From: Methylomonas koyamae
GTDB lineage: Bacteria; Pseudomonadota; Gammaproteobacteria; Methylococcales; Methylomonadaceae
Length of the DNA stretch: 40,606 nt
Assembly (NCBI RefSeq): GCF_001644025.1
Contig: NZ_LUUK01000052.1
Location: 1 to 40,606 of the forward strand
Reading direction: 5' to 3'
A program made the translations under genes and the position numbers. Of this stretch, positions 32,835-40,606 are shown one piece after another (the first letter of the stretch is position 1; each line of letters starts with the position of its first letter). The notes under the pieces were generated by a model. That model made no database searches. It saw only the letters and a list, made by a program, of their open reading frames with translations, and was not told where the DNA came from.

Positions 32835-34310
32835 TTATCGCGCGGTTGTTCGCGGCGCGGCTTCGGTTTGAGCTTGTGCGTCCGGCACGATTTGCCAACC
32901 GCCGCCCAGCGCCTTATAGACCGCCGCCAGTGCGGTCGCGGTGGCGGTTTGGCTTTGCGCCAGCAGGTCTTGGTTTGCCAGCAGTTGTCGGTCGGCTTCC
33001 AACACCGTCAAAAAGTCGGAGACGCCTTCGCGGTAACGCAAGCGCGCCAACTCGACGGCTTTTTCGCTGGCTTTGGCGGCGGTGGTCAATTCGGCGCGGC
33101 GGACTCGCTCCTGGTTATACGCGACCAACGCATTCTCGGTTTCCTCCAGGGCCAGCAACACGGTTTGCTGATATTGCGCCAGACTGGCTTCGCTACTGGC
33201 ATCCGCGGCCTTGATCCGCGCGTAGACTCTGCCTAGATCGAAGGCCGCCCAACTGATTTTCGGGCCGACCGAATACGATTCCGACCCCGGCGCGACGACA
33301 TTGGACAAGGTACTGGCTTCCAGCGAAAGATTGCCGACGAAGGTTACGCGCGGGAACAGGTCGGCGGTGGCGACGCCGATTTGCGCGGTCGCCGCCGCCA
33401 GATTGCGTTCGGCGACCCGGATGTCGGGCCGACGTTGCAGCAACTGGCCGGGGTCGCCGATCTGAATCGTCTCGGGCGCCGTCGGTAGCGGCTTGTCCGG
33501 CGCCAGTTCGCCGGTCAACGCATCGGGCAGGCGTCCGGTCAACACGCTCAAGCGGTGGATAGTCCGGCTGATCGCGGCTTCCAGATTGGGTATCGCCGCT
33601 CGGGTGTTGGCTAATTGCGCTTCGGCTTGGTTGGTATCCAGTTCGGTGCCGCGGCCGTTGATCAGTCTAACCTGAGTCAATTCCAGTGTTTGGCGTTGGT
33701 TTTCGGCGTTGTCGCGGTTGATGGCTAGCTGGTGCTGCAAGCCGCGCAACTCGAAATAATTGCGCGCCACTTCGGCGATTAGACTGACGCCAACATCGCG
33801 TAGCGTGGCTTGCTCCGCCTCGGTTTGGTCGTTGCTGGCCTCGACGCCGCGCCGGACCCGGCCGAACACGTCCAGCTCCCAGGACGCGTCGAAACCCATG
33901 TTGTACAGCTTCAGCTCGCGCGGCACGAAGGCCCGGTTGTTCAGCGCCGAGGTGCTGCGCTTTTGCTCGGTGTAATTGGCGTGGGAAGTCACGGTCGGCA
34001 ACAGATTTAGGCCGGATTCCAAGTACAAAGCCCTGGCTTGTTCCAGATTGGCGCGGGCGGCCGCCAGGTCGTAATTGTGTTCAACCGCGGTATTGACCAA
34101 GTCCTGTAACTGGCTGTCGCCGAATAAGGTCCACCAGTGGACTTCGACATCGCCGGCGGCGAACTGCGGACCCTGGGCATTGGCGAAGCCGGCCGGCAGT
34201 TCGGTGGTCGGCGTTTGGTAATCCGGGCCGACCGCGCAGCCTGGTAAATAGGCGGCGAATAGCAAAGCGGGTAGCGGTCGCAAGACTATTGAGAAAATCG
34301 CTTTAGGCAT
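32835..34310 (-). CDS. outer-membrane efflux lipoprotein (NodT/OprM family)
   Basis: A 491-residue TolC-like channel. The lipobox is YLPGC with Cys25, so the protein is lipid-anchored. Two repeated outer-membrane efflux domains follow (about 70-255 and 275-465). Family blocks are CAVGPDYQTP, WWTLFGDSQLQDLV, the LLQRRPDIRVAERNLAAA hinge and LARLRYREGVSDFLTVLEA. It overlaps the RND gene by eight bases. It would complete a tripartite pump. Confidence 0.94.
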   Translation of the reverse strand: MPKAIFSIVLRPLPALLFAAYLPGCAVGPDYQTPTTELPAGFANAQGPQFAAGDVEVHWWTLFGDSQLQDLVNTAVEHNYDLAAARANLEQARALYLESGLNLLPTVTSHANYTEQKRSTSALNNRAFVPRELKLYNMGFDASWELDVFGRVRRGVEASNDQTEAEQATLRDVGVSLIAEVARNYFELRGLQHQLAINRDNAENQRQTLELTQVRLINGRGTELDTNQAEAQLANTRAAIPNLEAAISRTIHRLSVLTGRLPDALTGELAPDKPLPTAPETIQIGDPGQLLQRRPDIRVAERNLAAATAQIGVATADLFPRVTFVGNLSLEASTLSNVVAPGSESYSVGPKISWAAFDLGRVYARIKAADASSEASLAQYQQTVLLALEETENALVAYNQERVRRAELTTAAKASEKAVELARLRYREGVSDFLTVLEADRQLLANQDLLAQSQTATATALAAVYKALGGGWQIVPDAQAQTEAAPRTTAR

Positions 34311-37300
34311 CGTGTTCTCCCCGCGCGGGGCTAGAGGGGTGGGTCGGTTTCAAACGCTGGGCGATCGCTTGCACCGTCACGTAAAACACCGGCGTCAGCA
34401 GCAGGCCGAACACGGTTACGCCTATCATGCCGCTGAATACCGCGGTCCCCAACAGGCGCCGGGATTCCGCGCCGGCGCCGCTGGCGACGACCAGCGGAAA
34501 CACCCCCATGATAAAGGCGAACGAGGTCATCAAAATCGGCCGCAAACGGATGCGGGCGGCCTCGACCGCCGCGTCGAAGCGGTTCAAGCCCGATTCTTGC
34601 CGGTGTTTGGCGAATTCGACGATCAAAATCGCGTTCTTGCTGGCTAGGCCCACCAGCACGATGAAACCGATCTGGGTGAAGATGTTGTTATCCATGCCGG
34701 CTAACCAGACTCCGGTCATCGACGACAGGATACACATCGGCACGATCAAAATGACCGCGAACGGCAAGGACCAGCTTTCGTACTGAGCAGCCAGCGCCAG
34801 GAATACAAAGACGACGCTGAGCGGAAACACCAGCAGCGCCACGTTGCCGGCCAAGACTTGCTGCAGGCTCAACTCGGTCCATTCGAAGTCGAAGCCGGGC
34901 GGCAGCGAGGACTTTAGCAATTGGCTCATCACCGAGATGGCCTGGCCCGAACTGACGCCGGGCAAGGTAGCGCCGTTGATTTCGGCGGCCGGATACATGT
35001 TGTAGCGGGTGATCTTATCAGGACCGCTGATTTCCTCGACCTTGGCCAATGCGCCGAGCGGCACCATGCCGCCGGTCTGGTTGCGAGTTTTCAGCTCGGC
35101 GATGTCCTTGGGTTTCATTCGAAACTCGGCGTCGGCTTGGGCGACTACTTGGTAGGTGCGGCCGAAGGCGTTGAAATCGTTAACATACAGCGAACCCAGA
35201 TAAATTTGCAGCGTATTGAAAATATCGCTTAGCGGCACATCCATTGATTTGGCGCGGGCGCGATCGACATCGACGAACAATTGCGGCACGCCGGCCCTGA
35301 AGGTGGTGAACAAGCCCACCAAACCCGGTTGCTGATTGCCTTGGCCTATCATTTCGTTGGCGGTTTGCTGCAATGCGGCTATGCCGGCGTTGTTACGGTC
35401 CTGGATTTGCAATTTAAAGCCGCCGACCGAACTCATGCCGCGAATCGGCGGCGGCTCGAACACCGCGATGTAGGCGTCGCCGATGCCGGACAAGCGTTGA
35501 CCCAAGGTTTTGACCAATTTGCTGGCGTGCAGGTCGGGCCGGCCGGCGCGAGCGTCGAAACCGTCCAGCCGGGCGAACATCGTCGCGACGTTGGACTGGT
35601 TGGCGCCGGTCAGAATCGACCAACCGGCGTAGGCGTTGACGTGAGCGACGCCCTCGGTTTCCAACATGATTTTGGTGGCTTTTTGCACCACGTCTTGGGT
35701 GCGGCCGAGCGCCGCCGCATCCGGCAACTGCGCGTACAGAATTAAATAACCTTGATCCTGCTGGGGAATAAAGCCGGTCGGCACTTTTTCGAAGGCCAGG
35801 AAGTTCAAGCCGTTCAGGCCGACGTATAGGATCAGTACCACCGCCGTGGTCCGGATCATTCGGCTGACCAGTTTGGAATAGCCGACGCTGATCCGATCGA
35901 AAAAGCGGTTGAACGGTACGAAAAACCAGCCGAAGGTTTTATCCACCAAACGGGTAAACCAGTCTTTGTCGCCGTGGGCGCGGTCGAGCAACAGCGCACA
36001 CAAGGCCGGACTTAAGGTCAGCGAGTTAAACGCGGAAATCACCGTCGAGACCGCGATCGTCAGCGCGAACTGCTTGTAAAACGCCCCGGACACGCCGGTG
36101 ATGAAGGCGGTCGGCACGAATACCGCCACCAATACCAACGCGGTGGCGATAATCGGCCCAACCACTTCGCGCATCGCCAGTTTGGTGGCTTCGCGGGCGC
36201 GCAGGCCTTCGGCGATATGGCGCTCGACGTTTTCGACGACGACGATGGCATCGTCGACGACGATGCCGATCGCCAACACCAAACCGAACAACGACAAGGT
36301 ATTCAGCGATAAGCCCAGCGCGGCCATCACGCCGAAGGTGCCGATCAGCGACACCGGCACCGCCAGCAGCGGAATCACCGCCGCCCGCCAGTTTTGCAGG
36401 AACACGATGACGACCAACACCACCAGCAGCAAGGCCTCGAACAAGGTTTTGACCACGGCGTCTATCGATTGCTGCACGAACACCACGGTGTCGTAAACCA
36501 GGATGTAATCCAGGCCCTCGGGGAAGCGGGTTTTCAACTCTTCCATCGCCTTGACCACCGCTGCCTTGGTTTCCAGCGCGTTGGAGCCGGGCAGTTGGAA
36601 CATCGCCAGACCGACGGTGGGTTCGCCGTCCAGATACAGGCCGGCGTTATAATCTTTGGCGCCCAACTCGATGCGGGCCACGTCTTTCAGACGGGTGATC
36701 TCGCCGTTCTTGTCCTGCTTGATGACGATGTCGCCGAACTGTTCGGGTTCGGTCAAGCGGCCCAGGGTACTGATCGTATATTGGTAAGCGGTCTCGCCGG
36801 CCGCCGGTTGTTGGCCGACCACGCCGGCCGCGACCTGGACGTTCTGCTCGCGGACCGCACTGACTACGTCGTTGGCAGTCAGGTTGCGGGCGGCGATTTG
36901 CTCGGGATTCAGCCACAGACGCATGCTGTAATCGCGAGCGCCGAACACCAAAATATCGCCGACACCCGGTAAACGCGCCAGCGTGTCGCGGATTTGCAGC
37001 AGGGCGTAGTTGCTCAGATAGACGCTGTCGTAGCGTTTGTCCGGCGAGACCAGATTGACGACCAGACTCAAATCGGGGCTGCGCTTTTTAACGCTGATGC
37101 CTTGCCGGCGCACTTCTTCCGGCAAGCGCGGCTCGGCCAACGCAACCCGGTTTTGGACCAGCACCTGAGCCTTGTCCAGATTGGTGCCGGGTTTGAAGGT
37201 GATGGTCAGAGACAAGTTGCCGCTGTTGGTCGAGTTCGACGACATATACAACATATCCTCGACGCCGTTGACCTCTTGTTCGATCGGCGTCGCCACCGTT

Positions 37301-37485
37301 TCGGCGACGACGCTGGCGTTGGCGCCAGGGTAGCTGGTGCTGACCACGACCGTCGGCGGAGCGATTTCCGGATATTGGGCGATCGGCAGGCCGATCAGCG
37401 CCAAGCCGCCGACCAACACGATCAAGATCGAAAGTACCGACGCGAATATCGGCCGGTCGATGAAAAAGCGGGTGAAATTTCCCAT
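34303..37485 (-). CDS. RND multidrug efflux pump, HAE1 family (AcrB/MexF type)
   Basis: A 1060-residue inner-membrane proton antiporter. TM1 follows the FFIDRPIFASVLSI start. The proton-relay aspartate pair is in TM4 (LAIGIVVDDAIVVVENVERH), and the porter and docking domains lie in the two periplasmic loops. Blocks such as IAQYPEIAPPTVVVSTSYPG, the GNLSLTITFKPGTN segment and GFIPQQDQGYL are typical of HAE1 pumps. Full length, no disruption. Lies three bases after the adaptor gene. Confidence 0.96.
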   Translation of the reverse strand: MGNFTRFFIDRPIFASVLSILIVLVGGLALIGLPIAQYPEIAPPTVVVSTSYPGANASVVAETVATPIEQEVNGVEDMLYMSSNSTNSGNLSLTITFKPGTNLDKAQVLVQNRVALAEPRLPEEVRRQGISVKKRSPDLSLVVNLVSPDKRYDSVYLSNYALLQIRDTLARLPGVGDILVFGARDYSMRLWLNPEQIAARNLTANDVVSAVREQNVQVAAGVVGQQPAAGETAYQYTISTLGRLTEPEQFGDIVIKQDKNGEITRLKDVARIELGAKDYNAGLYLDGEPTVGLAMFQLPGSNALETKAAVVKAMEELKTRFPEGLDYILVYDTVVFVQQSIDAVVKTLFEALLLVVLVVIVFLQNWRAAVIPLLAVPVSLIGTFGVMAALGLSLNTLSLFGLVLAIGIVVDDAIVVVENVERHIAEGLRAREATKLAMREVVGPIIATALVLVAVFVPTAFITGVSGAFYKQFALTIAVSTVISAFNSLTLSPALCALLLDRAHGDKDWFTRLVDKTFGWFFVPFNRFFDRISVGYSKLVSRMIRTTAVVLILYVGLNGLNFLAFEKVPTGFIPQQDQGYLILYAQLPDAAALGRTQDVVQKATKIMLETEGVAHVNAYAGWSILTGANQSNVATMFARLDGFDARAGRPDLHASKLVKTLGQRLSGIGDAYIAVFEPPPIRGMSSVGGFKLQIQDRNNAGIAALQQTANEMIGQGNQQPGLVGLFTTFRAGVPQLFVDVDRARAKSMDVPLSDIFNTLQIYLGSLYVNDFNAFGRTYQVVAQADAEFRMKPKDIAELKTRNQTGGMVPLGALAKVEEISGPDKITRYNMYPAAEINGATLPGVSSGQAISVMSQLLKSSLPPGFDFEWTELSLQQVLAGNVALLVFPLSVVFVFLALAAQYESWSLPFAVILIVPMCILSSMTGVWLAGMDNNIFTQIGFIVLVGLASKNAILIVEFAKHRQESGLNRFDAAVEAARIRLRPILMTSFAFIMGVFPLVVASGAGAESRRLLGTAVFSGMIGVTVFGLLLTPVFYVTVQAIAQRLKPTHPSSPARGEHDA

Positions 37486-37488
37486 GGC

Positions 37489-38697
37489 TTAGGTTCCTTG
37501 TCCCGAGTTCAGGGCGATGCGTTCCGGATTAACCTTGGCGCCGGGCCGCAGCTTTTGCTGGCCTTCGACGACGACCCACTCGCCGGCCCGCAAGCCGTCG
37601 CTGATCACGCGCATTTCGCCGATCCGCGCGCCCGGCGTGACCTTGCGGTATTCGACTTGTTGTTCCTGATTCATCACCCATACGAAGCGCTGGGCTTGGT
37701 CGGTGCCGACGGCTCTATCGGGTATCAGCAACGCGTCGTAGGGCGCGCCGCCTTGCACGCGCATCCGGGCGAACAAGCCCGGACTGAGCAGTTCGTCGGG
37801 ATTGGCGAATACGCCGCGCAGGGCGATCGTGCCGGTGGCGCGGTTCTCCTGCGGCGCCACGTAATCGAGCTGGCCGCGATGCGGGAAGCCGGATTCGTCA
37901 GCTACCGCCACTTCGGCCGGCGTGCCTTTCAGTTCGGCCGCGCCGGGCTTGCGTTGCAAGGCCTGGCGCCGGTATTTCAATAAGGATTGCTCGTCGGCAT
38001 CGACATAGACATAGACCGGATCGATCGAGGTCACGTTGGTCAACACCGTCACGTCGCCGCCGGTGACCAGATTGCCGGCGGTCAGCATTTCCCGGCCCAC
38101 CCGGCCGGCGATCGGCGCGCGGATCTCGCAGTATTCGACGTTGAGGCGGGCGGCGTAGACGTTGGCTTCGGCCGATTGCACCGCACCGTCCGCTTCGCGC
38201 CAGCCTTTGGCGCGGGTGTCGTATTCTTCGGTGGAAATCGCCTTGGCCTTGACCAGGTTTTCGGCGCGGCTCCAGTCGTTCTTGGCCAGTTCGCGCTTGG
38301 ATTTGGCGCGCTCCAGTTCGGCGATGGCGTAGTTTAGTTGGGCCTTATAGGGACGGGCATCGATGATAAATAACAGATCGCCCTTGTTGACCTTGGCGCC
38401 GGCCGTGAAATTGACCTTTTCCAGATAACCGCCAACTCGGGCACGGACTTCCACCGAGCTGATCGCTTCGACCCGGCCGGTATACTCGTCCCACTCGGTG
38501 ACGCTCTGGGCCAGCGGCTGAGCGGCTTTGACGGCGGCCGGCGGCGGCGCGCCATTGGCGGCATTGCCGGTTTCGCCGCAACCGCTGAGTAAAAACTGCA
38601 GCAAGGCCAGTAGCGCCAGCACGCCAGGCGTGAACGGTGTCGAGAAAAATACGGCGGATTTTGCCGGCGGGACCGAGGGCTGATTTATTCGTGTCAT
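37489..38697 (-). CDS. RND efflux periplasmic adaptor (AcrA/MexE family)
   Basis: A 402-residue membrane-fusion lipoprotein; lipobox LLSGC with Cys40 after an unusually long N-terminal stretch. A biotinyl-lipoyl-like domain (VEVRARVGGYLEKVNFTAGA with a matching half at EIRAPIAGRV) flanks an alpha-hairpin. A beta-barrel and membrane-proximal domain follow. The overall pattern is MexE-like. It is the first gene of the efflux operon and begins 102 bases from the divergent TetR gene, across a perfect operator. Confidence 0.95.
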   Translation of the reverse strand: MTRINQPSVPPAKSAVFFSTPFTPGVLALLALLQFLLSGCGETGNAANGAPPPAAVKAAQPLAQSVTEWDEYTGRVEAISSVEVRARVGGYLEKVNFTAGAKVNKGDLLFIIDARPYKAQLNYAIAELERAKSKRELAKNDWSRAENLVKAKAISTEEYDTRAKGWREADGAVQSAEANVYAARLNVEYCEIRAPIAGRVGREMLTAGNLVTGGDVTVLTNVTSIDPVYVYVDADEQSLLKYRRQALQRKPGAAELKGTPAEVAVADESGFPHRGQLDYVAPQENRATGTIALRGVFANPDELLSPGLFARMRVQGGAPYDALLIPDRAVGTDQAQRFVWVMNQEQQVEYRKVTPGARIGEMRVISDGLRAGEWVVVEGQQKLRPGAKVNPERIALNSGQGT

Positions 38698-38724
38698 GGC
38701 GGTTAACGCTCCTGCGCTATCTAA

Positions 38725-38746
38725 AACGGTAATACATATTACCGTT
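38725..38746. promoter_or_regulatory. perfect 22-bp operator between efflux operon and TetR gene
   Basis: AACGGTAAT (38725-38733) and ATTACCGTT (38738-38746) are exact inverted arms around ACAT. The site lies between the divergent starts and has the size of a TetR-family operator. It is probably the binding site of the regulator at 38800, controlling the pump and itself. Confidence 0.75.
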
Positions 38747-38799
38747 AAGTCTAGGGTATCATCTTGGTTCGAGTCAACTGAATTTATTGGGTTTTACCG

Positions 38800-39420
38800 A
38801 TGGTGAAATGCGGACGCCCTCCCAAGGGCGCTGAGCAACAAAGCCGCGACCGCGTATTGGACGCGGCGCTGCAATTATTCCTGGAACACGGCTACGGCAA
38901 CTTGGCCATGGAAACCATTGCTCGTGACGCCAGGGTATCGCTGCGCACCATCTATAACGAATTCGGTGGCAAGGCCGGCTTGTTCGGAGCCTTGATCAAG
39001 CGTTGCAGCGACCGCATCATCGACACGTTGGCCGGCGACATAGTTCCGGAGGTGGCGCTGGTCGAATTCGGCACGCAATTCTTGTTTCGGGTATCGCGCC
39101 CGGAAGTGGTCAGAATGCGGGCCATTCTGATCGGCGAATCGCCGCGCTTTCCCGATCTCGCCATTCAATTCTACGAGCATGGCCCGCGCCGCACGTTGGA
39201 CTTGTTGAGCCGTTACTTTTCCACGCAGCAGCAGCTGGGCCGAATTCGGCCGGGCGACCCGGAGTTTTTGGCCGGCCAGTTCGTCAGCGCCTTGCGCAAC
39301 GAGCGCTTTCAGCGCCTACAACTCGGTCTGGAACCGACGCCGGACGAGGCGCAGGTCGAAGCTTGGGTCCGGCAATCCTGCGAATTGTTTTTGCGCGGTT
39401 GCGCGACCGGCTCCGGATAA
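38800..39420 (+). CDS. TetR-family transcriptional regulator
   Basis: A 206-residue repressor-type regulator. The helix-turn-helix domain is at about residues 15-62 (RDRVLDAALQLFLEHGYGNL, METIARDARVSLRTIYNEFG). The rest is a helical ligand and dimer domain of the AcrR C-terminal type (RTLDLLSRYF, FLAGQFVSALRNE). It is divergent from the RND operon across a perfect palindrome, so it most likely represses the pump until an inducer binds. Confidence 0.94.
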   Translation: MVKCGRPPKGAEQQSRDRVLDAALQLFLEHGYGNLAMETIARDARVSLRTIYNEFGGKAGLFGALIKRCSDRIIDTLAGDIVPEVALVEFGTQFLFRVSRPEVVRMRAILIGESPRFPDLAIQFYEHGPRRTLDLLSRYFSTQQQLGRIRPGDPEFLAGQFVSALRNERFQRLQLGLEPTPDEAQVEAWVRQSCELFLRGCATGSG

Positions 39421-39573
39421 GTCTAACGCATCATGCGAGGCGAGCCGTAGCGCTGGACGGTTTGAGGTTAAAAACAATGAAATAAACCTGATAAAACTCA
39501 GGATATGTTCCCGAGTCTGACCAGGTCGCCGCCGTCGATAATGCCGGGCTTTTATCCACTACCGGTCATTACG

Positions 39574-40101
39574 ATGCAAAAATTGCTACTCTCCTTCGGT
39601 GCGCTGCTACTGTCCAATTCCGTTCTGGCGCACGGTCCGACCCCGCAAAAAGCCAAGGAAAGCGTCACTATTCAGGCGCCGGTCGCCAAGGTTTGGGAAG
39701 CGGTCAAAAATTTCGACGACATCGGCCAATGGCATCCCGATTTGAAAGCCGCCGAAGGCGACGGCAAAAATGCCAGCGGCGGCACCCGCAAACTCACCTT
39801 TCGAAACGGTGAAAGCGTCGTCGAGGAGCTGGATTACTACAGCGAGCCCGAGCACGAATACAGCTATCGCTTGAAAGCCGAAAACGTCAAGGCCTTCCCG
39901 ACCAGTTCGCACACCGTCGATTTGAAAGTCGCCCCCGGCGATGGCGCCGACAGTAGCGTGGTGACCGTGAAAAGCCGGTTTTATCGCGGCGACACCGGCA
40001 ACACCCCGCCGGAAAACCTCAGCGACGAAGCCGCCGTCAGGGCCATGACTCAATTTATCAAGGACGGTTTGAGCGGGTTGAAGGCCAAGCTCGAGAAATA
40101 G
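39574..40101 (+). CDS. MxaD-like periplasmic SRPBCC protein
   Basis: A 175-residue exported protein. The start at 39574 gives the signal peptide MQKLLLSFGALLLSNSVLA followed by HGPTPQKAKESVTIQAP, close to my recollection of MxaD proteins. The mature part is a START/SRPBCC ligand-binding fold with VWEAVKNFDDIGQWHPDLKA and ends with FYRGDTGNTPPENLSDEAAV. MxaD is a periplasmic factor reported to help methanol dehydrogenase interact with its cytochrome cL. No mxa or xox genes are nearby, so it may be a paralogue. The ribosome site is weak. Confidence 0.75.
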   Translation: MQKLLLSFGALLLSNSVLAHGPTPQKAKESVTIQAPVAKVWEAVKNFDDIGQWHPDLKAAEGDGKNASGGTRKLTFRNGESVVEELDYYSEPEHEYSYRLKAENVKAFPTSSHTVDLKVAPGDGADSSVVTVKSRFYRGDTGNTPPENLSDEAAVRAMTQFIKDGLSGLKAKLEK

Positions 40102-40244
40102 TCGTTCCGCGACTGCGGCGGCACTTCGTGGTATCGAAAGCGGTGCCGCGAGACTTGGCTACACATGCAGGCGAACGGGGGCATTGTCGGTTCGCCGAAA
40201 GCATTGCCTCGTCCCTCCCTACAACGATGGTTGCTTAGTGCTAC

Positions 40245-40357
40245 GTCGTTCCGGCATGGATTGCCGGACCCGTTGGAGCGCGGAGCGAATTCAGGCCCAA
40301 CGGACTGGTTTAAGCCTACCGTCCAAGGCACTGGATGCCCGCTTCCCGGCCGGCGGG
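40245..40357. repeat. REP-type palindromic repeats
   Basis: GTCGTTCCGGCATGGATTGC followed by CGGAC (40245-40269) forms a palindrome of the type also seen inside the MITE-like element at 5826. A second hairpin CCCGC / GCGGG lies at 40338-40357. They sit between the MxaD-like gene and the intron-like sequence. Confidence 0.6.
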
Positions 40358-40369
40358 AATGAGTGCTTC

Positions 40370-40606
40370 GTGTGGACGCTTTGTTAGCAAGGTGAAAGTC
40401 CTTGTTGTGGGTAGTCACATCCCACATAGCAGAAGGTAACTGCGTCGCCGCGAGGTGGGGTGGAGAGCAATCGGAAGCGAAAGAACAGCCCTTAGGCTAA
40501 CGAACCCGACTCGGCGACATGTGACGGCGAGCCTGCTCGGAAAATTTCAAGCTAGTTGTCGCCTCAATGTAAAAAGTCATGCGGGGATATTGCCCTGATT
40601 GGCGGC
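40370..40606 (+). mobile_element. 5' part of a probable group II intron, cut by the window end
   Basis: The segment begins GTGTG, fitting the group II 5' splice consensus GUGYG. It continues with AGCAAGGTGAAAGTCCTTG, GAAGGTAACTGCGTCGCCGC and GGAAGCGAAAGAACAGCCC, which read like the first domain of bacterial group II ribozymes. Many short complementary pairs are present (for example GTGGG / CCCAC at 40407-40426). The reverse transcriptase/maturase gene would lie beyond the window. It starts 12 bases after a small REP hairpin. The call is by pattern memory. Confidence 0.6.

Noticed and set aside
36994-37983. Forward open frame of 329 codons
   Set aside because: It is antisense to the RND pump and adaptor genes.

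Overview
The window looks like chromosomal DNA of a gammaproteobacterial (type I) methanotroph, most likely Methylomonas or a close relative. The main evidence is a particulate monooxygenase operon in the order A-B-C (7171-9962). That is the pxmABC arrangement described for Methylomonas and related genera, not the canonical pmoCAB order. Serine-cycle/C1 genes (mtdA, gck, glyA, mdh), an MxaD-like periplasmic protein, cytochrome c' and a VPLPA-CTERM exoprotein fit the same host.

Layout. 1-4.7 kb: a 105-bp higher-order tandem repeat cut by the window edge, a chemoreceptor, a small HNH protein and a DUF3016 lipoprotein-sized secreted protein. 4.7-10.1 kb: a secreted major-royal-jelly-type protein and a convergent LysR regulator separated by a small inverted-repeat transposable element with target duplication, then pxmABC divergent from LysR. 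This block is bracketed by two copies of one ~110-bp palindromic repeat. 10.2-14.0 kb: an MFS transporter facing a reverse-strand operon of Tat-exported dienelactone hydrolase, cytochrome b561 and cytochrome c'. 14.0-18.0 kb: tonB-exbB-exbD with a sigma-54-type promoter, divergent from a short sigma-54 activator. 18.3-25.9 kb: an iron-acquisition island with two TonB-dependent siderophore receptors, a PepSY protein, a PiuC-type dioxygenase, small unknown proteins and two Fur boxes. 26.5-31.3 kb: glyA, gck and mtdA on the reverse strand, divergent from mdh. 31.4-32.5 kb: a VPLPA-CTERM protein behind a good sigma-54 promoter and a folded leader. 32.8-39.4 kb: a three-gene RND efflux operon with a divergent TetR regulator and a perfect 22-bp operator. 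39.5-40.6 kb: an MxaD-like protein, then what looks like the 5' end of a group II intron inserted beside a REP-type repeat.

How it fits together. TonB/ExbB/ExbD would energise the two receptors; PiuC, PepSY and the small Fur-linked genes would handle iron release or adaptation. PxmABC with cytochrome c' (an NO-binding protein family) suggests a hypoxia or nitrogen-oxide related role, but that link is inference. MtdA, Gck, GlyA and Mdh cover part of the serine cycle; the remaining enzymes are not in the window.

The most unusual observations are: the transposable element inserted exactly at the overlapping stop codons of two convergent genes; a sequence motif shared by the leaders of both siderophore receptors at nearly identical spacing; a Fur-controlled trio of unrecognised small proteins; and the sigma-54 promoter with palindromes in front of the VPLPA-CTERM gene. 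All function calls rest on reading the sequence; no database search was run.
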